From the NCBI GenBank assembly GCA_900317015.1, contig ONFH01000200.1:1-25458 (forward strand): a stretch of 25,458 bases of DNA, given 5' to 3'. This document shows positions 1-7,809 of the stretch, piece by piece (the stretch's first letter is position 1; each line of letters starts with the position of its first letter). The stretch comes from an uncultured Erysipelotrichaceae bacterium. GTDB lineage: Bacteria > Bacillota_I > Bacilli_A > Erysipelotrichales > Coprobacillaceae. The notes under the pieces are model-generated. The model ran no database searches. It saw nothing but the letters and a program-made list of their open reading frames with translations, and was not told where the DNA came from. Made by a program: the position numbers and the translations under genes.

Positions 1-195
1 TGTCACAGGTGCTTTTTGAATGATCGCATTTAATTCATTAAGCAGTTCTTTTTGATCGACTTGTTTATCTTTTGCAAGCTTTTCAATCGGATCATGACCA
101 CCGCAGCAGTAATCTAGATGAAGTTCATTTAAATAGGAAATCGTCTGTGGATAAGCTCTGACCACATCCGCAAGTGTCATTGTTTCATTAATCAT
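1..195 (-). CDS. RIC/ScdA-type iron-sulfur cluster repair protein, N-terminal part
   Basis: Only the first 65 codons are in the window; the gene continues past base 1. The start ATG (195-193) follows a good ribosome binding site (CAGGAGGTAC on the minus strand, 210-201). The visible part matches the short N-terminal domain (DUF542) of the RIC family (ScdA, YtfE, DnrN): a TLADVVRAYP stretch, then LDYCCGGHDP with the twin cysteines C30 and C31. In that family the twin cysteines lie ahead of a di-iron hemerythrin-like domain that repairs Fe-S clusters after nitric oxide or oxidative stress; the hemerythrin part would lie outside the window. If the gene ended soon after residue 65 it could instead be a stand-alone DUF542 protein. 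It is divergent from guaB, and its promoter carries an operator-like inverted repeat at 254-269. Confidence 0.85.
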   Translation of the reverse strand, partial: MINETMTLADVVRAYPQTISYLNELHLDYCCGGHDPIEKLAKDKQVDQKELLNELNAIIQKAPVT

Positions 196-225
196 TTTTC
201 GTACCTCCTGTTGTTTGGTGACTCC

Positions 226-269
226 ATTATAGGAGGGGATGGGTTCTTCTATCTGTTGCTTTAGCAACA
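226..269 (-). promoter_or_regulatory. RIC promoter with operator-like inverted repeat
   Basis: On the minus strand a perfect TATAAT (231-226) has no recognisable -35 box at 16-18 bp. Instead an inverted repeat with 7-bp arms, TGTTGCT-TT-AGCAACA (254-269), is centred at 261.5. That is about 42 bp upstream of the expected transcription start near 219. This is the class II activator position used by CRP/FNR-family proteins, and TGTTG-N6-CAACA has the 16-bp geometry of their sites. The regulator's identity is inferred, not shown. Confidence 0.55.
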
Positions 270-352
270 TTCTCTTTCTTTTTTATCGATAAAATCATTT
301 TGTAAGGTATAGATTCCGTAAAAGGAAGATATGATTTTTTGACTTGTAGAAA

Positions 353-366
353 TGAAAACGCTATGA
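353..366 (+). promoter_or_regulatory. cre-like (CcpA) site in the RIC/guaB divergent region
   Basis: TGAAAACGCTATGA differs from the consensus TGWAANCGNTNWCA at one position. It lies between the divergent RIC and guaB promoters, about 55 bp upstream of the guaB -35 box. A very similar 16-mer (AGAAATGAAARCGCTA) recurs at 13848-13861. A single near-match could be chance. Confidence 0.35.
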
Positions 367-418
367 TGAAAAAAAGAGAAAAAAGGGGCTTGAGAAGTGG
401 AGAATTTGCGGAAAGAGG

Positions 419-470
419 TTGACAAATAATCAATAAATTATATACAATAAATTAAATTTAACAAAGGAGA
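419..470 (+). promoter_or_regulatory. guaB promoter and ribosome binding site
   Basis: TTGACA (419-424) is followed by an AT-rich spacer and TATACAAT, readable as TATACA (441-446, 16-bp spacer) or TACAAT (443-448, 18-bp spacer). AAAGGAGA (463-470) lies 6 bp before the ATG at 477. The leader is short and shows no riboswitch-like structure. Confidence 0.75.
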
Positions 471-476
471 TTTAAA

Positions 477-1985
477 ATGGCATATTATTACGATGAACCA
501 TCACATACTTTTAGTGAATATTTATTAGTTCCTGGTTATTCAAGTGCAAATTGCATTCCTAAGAATGTAAGCTTGAAGACACCATTAGTAAAGTTTAAAA
601 AAGGTGAAGAACCAGCAATTTCTTTGAATATTCCTCTTGTCTCTGCAGTTATGCAGGCTGTTTCTGATGACAAAATGGCTGTCGCTTTAGCAAAAGAGGG
701 CGGGATTTCATTTATCTACGGTTCTCAGACAATTGAATCACAGGCTGCTATGGTCAGACGTGTTAAGAACTATAAGGCAGGTTTCGTTAAGTCTGATTCT
801 AACTTAAGCGCTGCTGATACTTTGGCTGATGTCTTAGCCTTAAAGGAAAAGACAGGTCATTCGACAATGGCTGTTACAGAAGACGGGACCCCTAACGGCA
901 AGTTGATTGGGATCGTAACTGGAAGAGACTATCGTGTGTCTCGTATGTCACCAGATGCAAAAGTCGTTGACTTCATGACACCTTATGAACGTTTAATTAC
1001 TGCACCTCAAGATGTTACATTAAAACAGGCCAACGATATTATCTGGGATCATAAGTTAAACGCATTACCTGTTGTTGATGCTCAGCAACATTTACTTTAT
1101 CTCGTATTCCGTAAGGACTATGAATCAAAGAAGAATAACCCTAATGAATTATTAGATGATAAGAAACGTTACATGGTCGGTGCTGGGATCAACACAAGAG
1201 ACTATGCACAGCGTGTTCCAGCTTTAGTTGATGCTGGTGTTGATGTTTTATGTATCGACTCATCTGAAGGTTATACAGAATGGCAGAGAATGACGATCCA
1301 GTGGATCCGTGAACATTATGGTGATTCTGTCAAAGTCGGTGCTGGTAACGTCGTAGATGGTGAAGGCTTCAGATTCTTAGCTGAAGCGGGTGCTGATTTC
1401 GTTAAGATCGGTATCGGCGGCGGTTCTATTTGTATCACTCGTGAAACAAAAGGGATCGGTCGTGGCCAGGCAACAGCGGTAATCGAAGTTGCTAAAGAAA
1501 GAGATAAGTATTTTAAAGAAACGGGAATCTATGTCCCAATCTGTTCAGATGGTGGCATCGTCTATGATTATCATATGACTTTAGCTTTAGCTATGGGTTC
1601 TGACTTCATCATGTTAGGTAGATACTTCTCTCGTTTTGATGAATCTCCAACAAACAAAGTTATGGTCAATGGTCAGTACATGAAAGAATACTGGGGCGAA
1701 GGTTCTGCACGTGCTCGTAACTGGCAGCGTTATGACCTTGGCGGTGATAAGAAGTTATCATTCGTTGAAGGTGTTGACTCTTATGTTCCATATGCTGGTC
1801 CATTACATGACAACGTTGCTTTATCATTAAGTAAGATGAAGCATACAATGTGTAACTGCGGTTCCTTAACGATCAAAGAATTACAGGAAAAGGCGAAGAT
1901 CACTTTAGTTTCTGCAACTTCAATCGTTGAAGGTGGCGCTCATGACGTCTTATTAAAAGACTCTACACCAAACCAGAATCAGTAA
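477..1985 (+). CDS. guaB: IMP dehydrogenase
   Basis: This enzyme oxidises IMP to XMP with NAD+, the committed step of guanine nucleotide synthesis in the cytosol. At 502 aa it is of normal length. It is a TIM barrel with a pair of CBS domains inserted at roughly residues 100-215 (one CBS signature is GKLIGIVTGRDYR). The catalytic loop reads GIGGGSICITRETKG, with the IMP-attacking cysteine at C319. The glycine-rich phosphate loop appears as SDGGI, and MLGRYFSRFDE follows the substrate loop as in the variant with a YWGEGS flap segment common in clostridia and relatives. The start is fixed by the strong ribosome binding site. The gene is monocistronic, with its own promoter and a terminator directly downstream. 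Confidence 0.95.
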   Translation: MAYYYDEPSHTFSEYLLVPGYSSANCIPKNVSLKTPLVKFKKGEEPAISLNIPLVSAVMQAVSDDKMAVALAKEGGISFIYGSQTIESQAAMVRRVKNYKAGFVKSDSNLSAADTLADVLALKEKTGHSTMAVTEDGTPNGKLIGIVTGRDYRVSRMSPDAKVVDFMTPYERLITAPQDVTLKQANDIIWDHKLNALPVVDAQQHLLYLVFRKDYESKKNNPNELLDDKKRYMVGAGINTRDYAQRVPALVDAGVDVLCIDSSEGYTEWQRMTIQWIREHYGDSVKVGAGNVVDGEGFRFLAEAGADFVKIGIGGGSICITRETKGIGRGQATAVIEVAKERDKYFKETGIYVPICSDGGIVYDYHMTLALAMGSDFIMLGRYFSRFDESPTNKVMVNGQYMKEYWGEGSARARNWQRYDLGGDKKLSFVEGVDSYVPYAGPLHDNVALSLSKMKHTMCNCGSLTIKELQEKAKITLVSATSIVEGGAHDVLLKDSTPNQNQ

Positions 1986-1991
1986 TTCATG

Positions 1992-2014
1992 AAGGATCCT
2001 TCGGGATCCTTTTT
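1992..2014 (+). terminator. guaB terminator
   Basis: AAGGATCC (1992-1999), loop TTCG, GGATCCTT (2004-2011), then a T-run. It is an 8-bp perfect stem closed by a stable C(UUCG)G tetraloop. Confidence 0.88.
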
Positions 2015-2041
2015 AGGTGGCGTAAACTTAAAATTCTTGAT

Positions 2042-2074
2042 GCATTATGATATAATGCGTAACGATAGGGGGAA
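2042..2074 (+). promoter_or_regulatory. mutS operon promoter (extended -10) overlapped by an inverted repeat
   Basis: An extended -10, TGATATAAT (2048-2056), has only TTAAAA (2028-2033) at the -35 position. GCATTAT-GAT-ATAATGC (2042-2058) is an inverted repeat with 7-bp arms lying across the -10 box. It could be an operator or simply a by-product of the AT-rich -10. AGGGGGAA (2067-2074) is the ribosome binding site for mutS. Confidence 0.6.
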
Positions 2075-2079
2075 AGCCC

Positions 2080-4587
2080 ATGGCCAAGAAAAAAGAAAAA
2101 TATTCACCAATGATGACGAAGTATCTTGAATTAAAGAAAGATTATGAAGATGCCATCGTTTTTTATCGTTTAGGTGACTTTTATGAAATGTTCTTTGATG
2201 ATGCCATTACCGCATCCAAAGAACTTAATTTAGCATTAACAGGGAAAAATGCCGGAGTGAAGGAACGTGTGCCAATGTGCGGCGTGCCTTTTCATTCCGC
2301 AACGGGATATATTGAAGAATTAGTTAATAAAGGCTATAAGGTCGTCATCGTGGAACAGCTTGAAGATCCAAAACAGGCCAAAGGCCTTGTCGAACGTGGG
2401 GTCGTCCAGATCGTCACGCCAGGGACGATCATGGATCTTAAGCTCAACGAAAAGGTCAACCATTTCATCGGCGCTTTAGGCAACTTTGATTTCAATTACA
2501 CCTTAGCTTATGCCGATATCTCAACTGGTGAGTTTTATTGTATGAACTTACCAAAAGATGATCGTTCTTTACGCAATGTCATGAAGACATTAGACTTCAA
2601 AGAAGTCCTCGTTATGGATGATGACTTTGCAGAAGAAGGCATCATGGTCACACATTATCATAATGAACATATGAGTGACCGTTATAAGAAGCTCTTTGAT
2701 GACATCAGTGATCTCAAAGAGATCAAGACAGCCGTCAACTTATTAAATTACATGCTGGATACCCAAAAGCGTGATCTTGATTATATTCAGCCTTTAGTCG
2801 AAGTGAATCGTCAGGACTACATGATCATGGATGCTTCGACCAAGAAATCTCTTGAATTGACAAAGAGCTTAAATGGGGAAAAGTATGGGTCCTTATTATG
2901 GCTTTTAGATCATACGCATAGTGCAATGGGTGGGCGTATGCTTAAAAACTGGATCGACCAGCCATTACTTGATGAAGAAAAGATCAATGAACGATTAGAC
3001 CTGGTTGGTCTTTTTGTGGATAACTTTATTGAACGAGAAACGATCTCCGATATGATCAAGGAAGTCTATGACTTAGAGAAGCTCGCATCCCGTATTGCTT
3101 TCGGCAATGTCAATGCCAGAGACTTGAAGTGGATCGCATCTTCTTTAAAGATCATTCCTGATATTCGTTATCAGTTAGAATCATTGGATGATCCGCGTTT
3201 AAATGATCTTGCTAAACAGTTAGTCGATCTTTCACCAATCACGGACTTGATCGATGCAGCCATTATTGATAATCCACCACTTGTCATTAAAGAAGGAAAT
3301 ATCATTAAAGCTGGCTATTCAGATGAACTTGATGAATATCGTGATCTGAAGAAGAATGGTCAGAAGTGGCTGAGTGATTTTGAAGAAAAGGAAAAAGAAA
3401 AAACCGGCATCTCGAAACTAAAGATCGGTTATAACCGTGTCTTTGGTTACTATATTGAAGTGACAAAGAGCCAGCTCAATATGGTCAAGGATGAATTCAA
3501 TTACACAAGAAAACAGTCTTTAAGTAATGCCGAACGTTTTATCACACCAGAATTAAAAGAGATGGAAACGAAGATCTTAAGTGCCCAGGATCGTATCGTC
3601 TCTTTAGAGTATGAGATCTTCACACAGGTGCGTAATTATATTAAACAATATGTGCATATGATCCAGGATGTGGCGAAAGTCATTGCTCGGGTGGACTGTT
3701 ATACATCATTAGCAGCTTTAGCGGCTAAGAATGGTTATGTCCGTCCGACATTTAATCATGATCATCGCATCGATATTGTCGATGGCCGTCATCCCGTTGT
3801 TGAAGAAGTCATTTCTCGACAGAACTATATTGCCAATGACTGTCATCTTGATCAGAAAGCCAATATCATGTTGATCACGGGTCCAAACATGGGTGGGAAA
3901 TCCACATATATGCGTCAGGTCGTCTTAACGGCCATCATGGCACAGATTGGATCATTCGTCCCAGCCAAAGAAGCCAATTTACCGATCTTTGATCAGATCT
4001 TTACTCGTATTGGCGCTTCTGATGATCTTGTTTCCGGTCAATCGACATTCATGGTCGAAATGTTAGAAGCCAATAACGCATTACGTTATGCGACGGAAGA
4101 TTCCCTGATCATCTTTGATGAGATTGGTCGAGGCACCGCCACGTATGATGGCATGGCCATTGCTCAGGGGATGATCGACTATATTGCCCATCATATTCAT
4201 GCATTGACATTATTCTCTACCCATTACCATGAACTCACATTAATGAATGAAAATGAAGGGGTCAAGAATGTACATGCATCAGCCGATGTGTCTCATGATA
4301 CGATCCACTTCCTTTACAAGATCAAGCCAGGGGCGACGGGAGAATCTTATGGGATCAATGTCGCAAAATTAGCACAGCTTCCTGAAGAAGTGATTGCCAC
4401 GGCCAATAATGTCTTAAAATCATTAGACACAGCACCAATGCACCAGGCCATTGAAACTGTGAAAAATGATACGGTCATTGTGGAAAAAGACAGTGAAGTG
4501 GAAAAGGCTTTAGAGAAGATCGACCCAATGAAGCTCTCACCAATCGATGCCCTGTCTACTTTGATTGAATTAAAGAAACTATTATAA
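2080..4587 (+). CDS. mutS: DNA mismatch repair protein MutS
   Basis: This protein recognises mismatches and small loops in newly replicated DNA and recruits MutL. At 835 aa it is close to the usual 850-880. The mismatch-reading motif F-x-E is seen as F34 and E36 in RLGDFYEMFF. The connector, lever and clamp domains occupy about residues 115-580, and the C-terminal ABC-type ATPase has Walker A GPNMGGKS (601-608), Walker B LIIFDEIGRGT and the STHYHELT switch. The C-terminal helix-turn-helix tail (LSPIDALSTLIELKKLL) is present. The segment before that tail, where other MutS proteins carry a beta-clamp motif such as QLSFF or QMSLL, has no recognisable equivalent. It is the first gene of the mutS-mutL-miaA operon, with 10 bp to mutL. 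Confidence 0.96.
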   Translation: MAKKKEKYSPMMTKYLELKKDYEDAIVFYRLGDFYEMFFDDAITASKELNLALTGKNAGVKERVPMCGVPFHSATGYIEELVNKGYKVVIVEQLEDPKQAKGLVERGVVQIVTPGTIMDLKLNEKVNHFIGALGNFDFNYTLAYADISTGEFYCMNLPKDDRSLRNVMKTLDFKEVLVMDDDFAEEGIMVTHYHNEHMSDRYKKLFDDISDLKEIKTAVNLLNYMLDTQKRDLDYIQPLVEVNRQDYMIMDASTKKSLELTKSLNGEKYGSLLWLLDHTHSAMGGRMLKNWIDQPLLDEEKINERLDLVGLFVDNFIERETISDMIKEVYDLEKLASRIAFGNVNARDLKWIASSLKIIPDIRYQLESLDDPRLNDLAKQLVDLSPITDLIDAAIIDNPPLVIKEGNIIKAGYSDELDEYRDLKKNGQKWLSDFEEKEKEKTGISKLKIGYNRVFGYYIEVTKSQLNMVKDEFNYTRKQSLSNAERFITPELKEMETKILSAQDRIVSLEYEIFTQVRNYIKQYVHMIQDVAKVIARVDCYTSLAALAAKNGYVRPTFNHDHRIDIVDGRHPVVEEVISRQNYIANDCHLDQKANIMLITGPNMGGKSTYMRQVVLTAIMAQIGSFVPAKEANLPIFDQIFTRIGASDDLVSGQSTFMVEMLEANNALRYATEDSLIIFDEIGRGTATYDGMAIAQGMIDYIAHHIHALTLFSTHYHELTLMNENEGVKNVHASADVSHDTIHFLYKIKPGATGESYGINVAKLAQLPEEVIATANNVLKSLDTAPMHQAIETVKNDTVIVEKDSEVEKALEKIDPMKLSPIDALSTLIELKKLL

Positions 4588-4597
4588 GGAGAAAATT

Positions 4598-6451
4598 ATG
4601 TCTAGAATCCATCAGCTTGATGAACATACTGCCAATAAGATCGCAGCCGGTGAAGTCATTGAACGTCCTGCGAATGTCATCAAAGAATGTGTTGAAAATT
4701 CTATAGATGCCAAAGCGACGAAGATCGATGTCGAAGTCATTGAAGGCGGTTCACAGCTCATGCGCATTACTGATAATGGCATTGGCATGGATCATGATGA
4801 TGCTTTAATGTGTTTTGGTCGTCATGCCACCAGTAAGATCACTGATGGGAATGATCTCTTTAATATTACGACCCTTGGCTTCCGTGGGGAAGCCATTCCT
4901 TCGATTGCCTCGATCTCTCAGTTCACATTAGAGACAGATGATGGCAATGGAGGCACACGTGTCGTTTATGAATTTGGCAAGCGTACAACTGTGGAAGCAT
5001 GTGCTTTGAATAAAGGCACACGGATCACCGTTGAACGCATCTTCCAGAATGTGCCAGCCCGTTTAAAATATATGAAGAGCGTCAATGCGGAATTTGCGGC
5101 CATCTATACGTATATTGAACGTTTATCCTTGGCACATCCAGATATTGCCTTTTCATTAACACATAATGGGAAGCTGATCTATACGACCAATGGTTCCGGT
5201 AAGCTTCTTGAAGTCATTGCTTCCATCTATAGTATTCAGACGGCTAAGCAGATGGTTCCTGTTGACTTTGGCAATGATGAATTCCATATTACAGGCTATA
5301 CATCCAACCGCATGTTATCAAGAGCATCAAAGAACCATATCATTACCTGTGTTAACCATCGTTATGTACGACATATGAAGACCATCAATACGATCAATGA
5401 TGTCTATCGTGCTTACTTACCTGATCGTCGTTTTCCGATTACGATCATTAATATTGATGTTGATCCTTATTTAGTCGATGTCAATGTGCATCCAGCCAAA
5501 TTAGAAGTGCGTTTTTCTAAGGAAAGTACATTAAAGGAATTAATTACAGAAGGTTTTGAGGACGCTTTAAAACCAAAGATAGCATCTATTCCCAAGCCAG
5601 AAAAGAAAGAACCTACATTTAGTCGTAAAAGAGTGAGTGAACAGATCCACTTAAATCTTGATGAAGATGTGCCTACATTGATCAAGACACCAGTGATCAC
5701 GCCCAAAAGTGAAAAAGAAGAAGAACACCCTGTTCATGCTCCAGAAAAGCCTTTAGAAGTGCAAGAGGAAACACCGGACTACCACGTTGAAGAAGACACA
5801 CCAGTTCTTCCGCCTCATCAAGAAGAAGTCAAAGAAGCTCCTCAAAAGGTCATCGTGCAGGAACGATTACGTCCGATCAAAGAGAAGATCTACGTGAAGA
5901 CACAGTTAAGAGGCAGTTATATTGTTGGAGAAAATGATAAAGGAATCTATCTGATTGATCAGTATCGTGCCAGCAAGCAGATCGCCTATGAAAAATATAA
6001 AGAAAAGTTTGCCAGAGGGGATATGCAAAAAGCAGCTTTAGCTGTGCCTCTGATGTTTGAGTTACCAGAGAGTGAATGCTTGATCCTTGAGGAAAAGAAA
6101 GATGCTTTACAAGCTTTAGGCATTGAACTTTCACCATTTAGTAAGAATACGTATTGTGTACGAAGCTTACCTGTCTGGATGCAGGAAGTTGATGAACAGG
6201 CATTCATTGAAGATATGATCAATGTTCTGATCCATCAGGATGAAGAAGACTTGATTGCATTACGTGATGCAGCCATTGCTTCATTATCAAGTAAGACGAT
6301 CACAAAACATACGCACTTAAGCATGATCGAGATGCAGGCTTTAGTAGATGATCTGATGCGCTGTGAAGAATCTTACAGTGATGCACAGGGACATACGATC
6401 ATCGTCTTTTATAGTGATTATGAATTAAACAAACTCTTTAAGAAAGGATAA
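4598..6451 (+). CDS. mutL: DNA mismatch repair protein MutL with degenerate endonuclease domain
   Basis: MutL couples MutS to the downstream steps of mismatch repair. The N-terminal GHKL ATPase is complete: ENSIDA, DNGIGM, GRHATSKI, GFRGEAIPSIASIS, and VDVNVHPAKLEVRFS at the end of the transducer domain. An acidic, proline-rich linker of about 90 residues follows. The C-terminal dimerisation domain (about 428-617) aligns by eye along its length with Bacillus MutL, but every active-site motif is altered. DQHAx2Ex4E reads D454-Q-Y-R-A-S-K460. The SCK motif reads L-S564-S. CPHGRP reads D595-A-Q-G-H-T600. The clamp motif QEMIVP reads A479-A-L-A-V-P484. The fold and reading frame look healthy, so this is a nuclease-dead MutL, not a pseudogene. 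It lies between mutS and miaA, and the ribosome binding site AAGGAG precedes the ATG. Confidence 0.93.
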   Translation: MSRIHQLDEHTANKIAAGEVIERPANVIKECVENSIDAKATKIDVEVIEGGSQLMRITDNGIGMDHDDALMCFGRHATSKITDGNDLFNITTLGFRGEAIPSIASISQFTLETDDGNGGTRVVYEFGKRTTVEACALNKGTRITVERIFQNVPARLKYMKSVNAEFAAIYTYIERLSLAHPDIAFSLTHNGKLIYTTNGSGKLLEVIASIYSIQTAKQMVPVDFGNDEFHITGYTSNRMLSRASKNHIITCVNHRYVRHMKTINTINDVYRAYLPDRRFPITIINIDVDPYLVDVNVHPAKLEVRFSKESTLKELITEGFEDALKPKIASIPKPEKKEPTFSRKRVSEQIHLNLDEDVPTLIKTPVITPKSEKEEEHPVHAPEKPLEVQEETPDYHVEEDTPVLPPHQEEVKEAPQKVIVQERLRPIKEKIYVKTQLRGSYIVGENDKGIYLIDQYRASKQIAYEKYKEKFARGDMQKAALAVPLMFELPESECLILEEKKDALQALGIELSPFSKNTYCVRSLPVWMQEVDEQAFIEDMINVLIHQDEEDLIALRDAAIASLSSKTITKHTHLSMIEMQALVDDLMRCEESYSDAQGHTIIVFYSDYELNKLFKKG

Positions 6452-6456
6452 CGCCT

Positions 6457-7380
6457 ATGGAAAAAGTAATTGTCGTCGTCGGACCAACAGCTGTTGGCAA
6501 GACGGCGTTAGGAGTGGCTTTAGCAAAAGCTTACAATGGGGAAGTCATCAGTGGTGATTCCATGCAAATCTATAAGGGTATGGATATTGGAACCGCCAAA
6601 GTGACAAAAGAAGAAATGCAGGGCATCGTTCATCATCAGATCGATATCCGCACACCATTTGAAAGCTATAGTGTCAGTGACTTCCAGCAGGATGTACGTC
6701 GTGAGATCGATGAAATTCATCAAAAAGGAAAAATGCCGATCATCGTTGGTGGTACGGGACTTTATATTAAAGCCGCTCTGTTTGACTATACCTTTGAAAA
6801 ATCAGAGACGGATCCTAAACGTATGCAGGAAAAATATAAAGACTATTCAAATGAACAGCTTTACCAGCATTTATTAGAAATTGATCCTGGGGCAACACGT
6901 AACATTCATCCTAATAATAGAAGACGTGTCTTAAGAGCCATTGAGATCTATGAAACGACTGGTCATCGTAAAAGTGAAACAGAAGCTGCTCAGAATCATC
7001 AGATGATCTATGATGCTTATGTCATTGGTTTAACATTACCTCGTCAACAACTTGTCGAACGTATTAATAAACGTGTAGATTTAATGATGGCTCATGGCTT
7101 AAAAGAAGAAATGGATGACTTGATCAAGCAAGGCGTTACAAGTGACTTACAGGCGATGCGAGGCATCGGCTATAAGGAATGGTTCCCTTATTATGAAGGA
7201 AAATGTACGCTTGATGATGTCAGTGAACAGATCAAGATCCATTCTAGACAATATGCGAAAAGACAATATACCTGGTTCAATCATCAGATGAAGGTGAACT
7301 GGTATGATGTCTTTGTGGAAGACTTTCAAAAGACGATCACCAATGTGGAAGGAGATGTAGAAAAGTGGATACAATTGTAG
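6457..7380 (+). CDS. miaA: tRNA dimethylallyltransferase MiaA
   Basis: MiaA transfers the dimethylallyl group of DMAPP to N6 of A37 in tRNAs that read UNN codons, giving i6A. At 307 aa it is of usual length. The Walker A-like phosphate loop GPTAVGKT is at residues 9-16. GDSMQIYKGMDIGTAK follows with the catalytic aspartate D34, and GGTGLYIKA is near residue 100. The tRNA-binding region reads NNRRRVLRAIEIYETTG, and the C-terminal RQYAKRQYTWF is typical of the family. It starts 5 bp after the mutL stop, with its ribosome binding site inside the mutL 3' end, so it is co-transcribed. The mutS-mutL-miaA order is common in Bacillota. Confidence 0.96.
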   Translation: MEKVIVVVGPTAVGKTALGVALAKAYNGEVISGDSMQIYKGMDIGTAKVTKEEMQGIVHHQIDIRTPFESYSVSDFQQDVRREIDEIHQKGKMPIIVGGTGLYIKAALFDYTFEKSETDPKRMQEKYKDYSNEQLYQHLLEIDPGATRNIHPNNRRRVLRAIEIYETTGHRKSETEAAQNHQMIYDAYVIGLTLPRQQLVERINKRVDLMMAHGLKEEMDDLIKQGVTSDLQAMRGIGYKEWFPYYEGKCTLDDVSEQIKIHSRQYAKRQYTWFNHQMKVNWYDVFVEDFQKTITNVEGDVEKWIQL

Positions 7381-7733
7381 ATTTGATCATGTTTATTGTT
7401 GGGCTCTATTTGATTAGAACTTCTCGTCAGCTGGTCACATTTCATAATTTAAAAGCTTTCTATAAACCTGAACAGTATGAACATATTCCTAAGAAGAATC
7501 GTGATCATTATGCCGAAGGAATTGGTAAAGCCTTAGGTTTCCTTGGCGGTATCTTTGTGGCTAGTGCTATTTTATACTTCACTGAAGCGACAATGTTTAC
7601 GAATAAGATCTTATTCTGGGGCGTTCAGGTCATCTTCTTAGGTGGTTTTGTGATTGGTATCGTCATGATCTATAAGACGAATAAGAAGTATGAAAGTGAA
7701 GACTTCAATCGTGTGAAGAAAAGAAGAAAATAA
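7365..7733 (+). CDS. small membrane protein, function unknown
   Basis: 122 aa with three hydrophobic segments: about residues 4-19, 56-74 (GFLGGIFVASAILYF) and 84-104 (ILFWGVQVIFLGGFVIGIVMI), then a lysine/arginine-rich cytoplasmic tail. The start is taken as GTG at 7365, because AAGGAG (7349-7354) lies 10 bp upstream; the next candidate, ATG at 7389, has no ribosome binding site. With the GTG start the gene overlaps the end of miaA by 16 bp, suggesting translational coupling at the end of the mutS operon. The pattern resembles short DUF3784-type membrane proteins, but this is only an impression. Confidence 0.75.
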   Translation: MDTIVDLIMFIVGLYLIRTSRQLVTFHNLKAFYKPEQYEHIPKKNRDHYAEGIGKALGFLGGIFVASAILYFTEATMFTNKILFWGVQVIFLGGFVIGIVMIYKTNKKYESEDFNRVKKRRK

Positions 7734-7766
7734 AAGAATCATCATCTAATGATTACAACCATACAA

Positions 7767-7792
7767 AAAAGCACAGATTCTTCTGTGCTTTT
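7767..7792. terminator. bidirectional terminator
   Basis: AAAAGCACAG (7767-7776), loop ATTCTT, CTGTGCTTTT (7783-7792). The A-run and T-run make it work for the mutS operon on the plus strand and for the converging secreted-protein gene on the minus strand. Confidence 0.85.
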
Positions 7793-7809
7793 ATAATAGG
7801 ATGATTGAG

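Noticed and set aside
227..433. Minus-strand reading frame of 68 codons upstream of the RIC gene
   Set aside because: It covers the RIC promoter and operator-like repeat, has no convincing ribosome binding site and has a composition unlike the real genes.
4598..6451. mutL as a pseudogene
   Set aside because: The frame is intact over 617 codons, the ATPase motifs are canonical, and the C-terminal domain keeps its hydrophobic pattern; only functional-site residues are changed.
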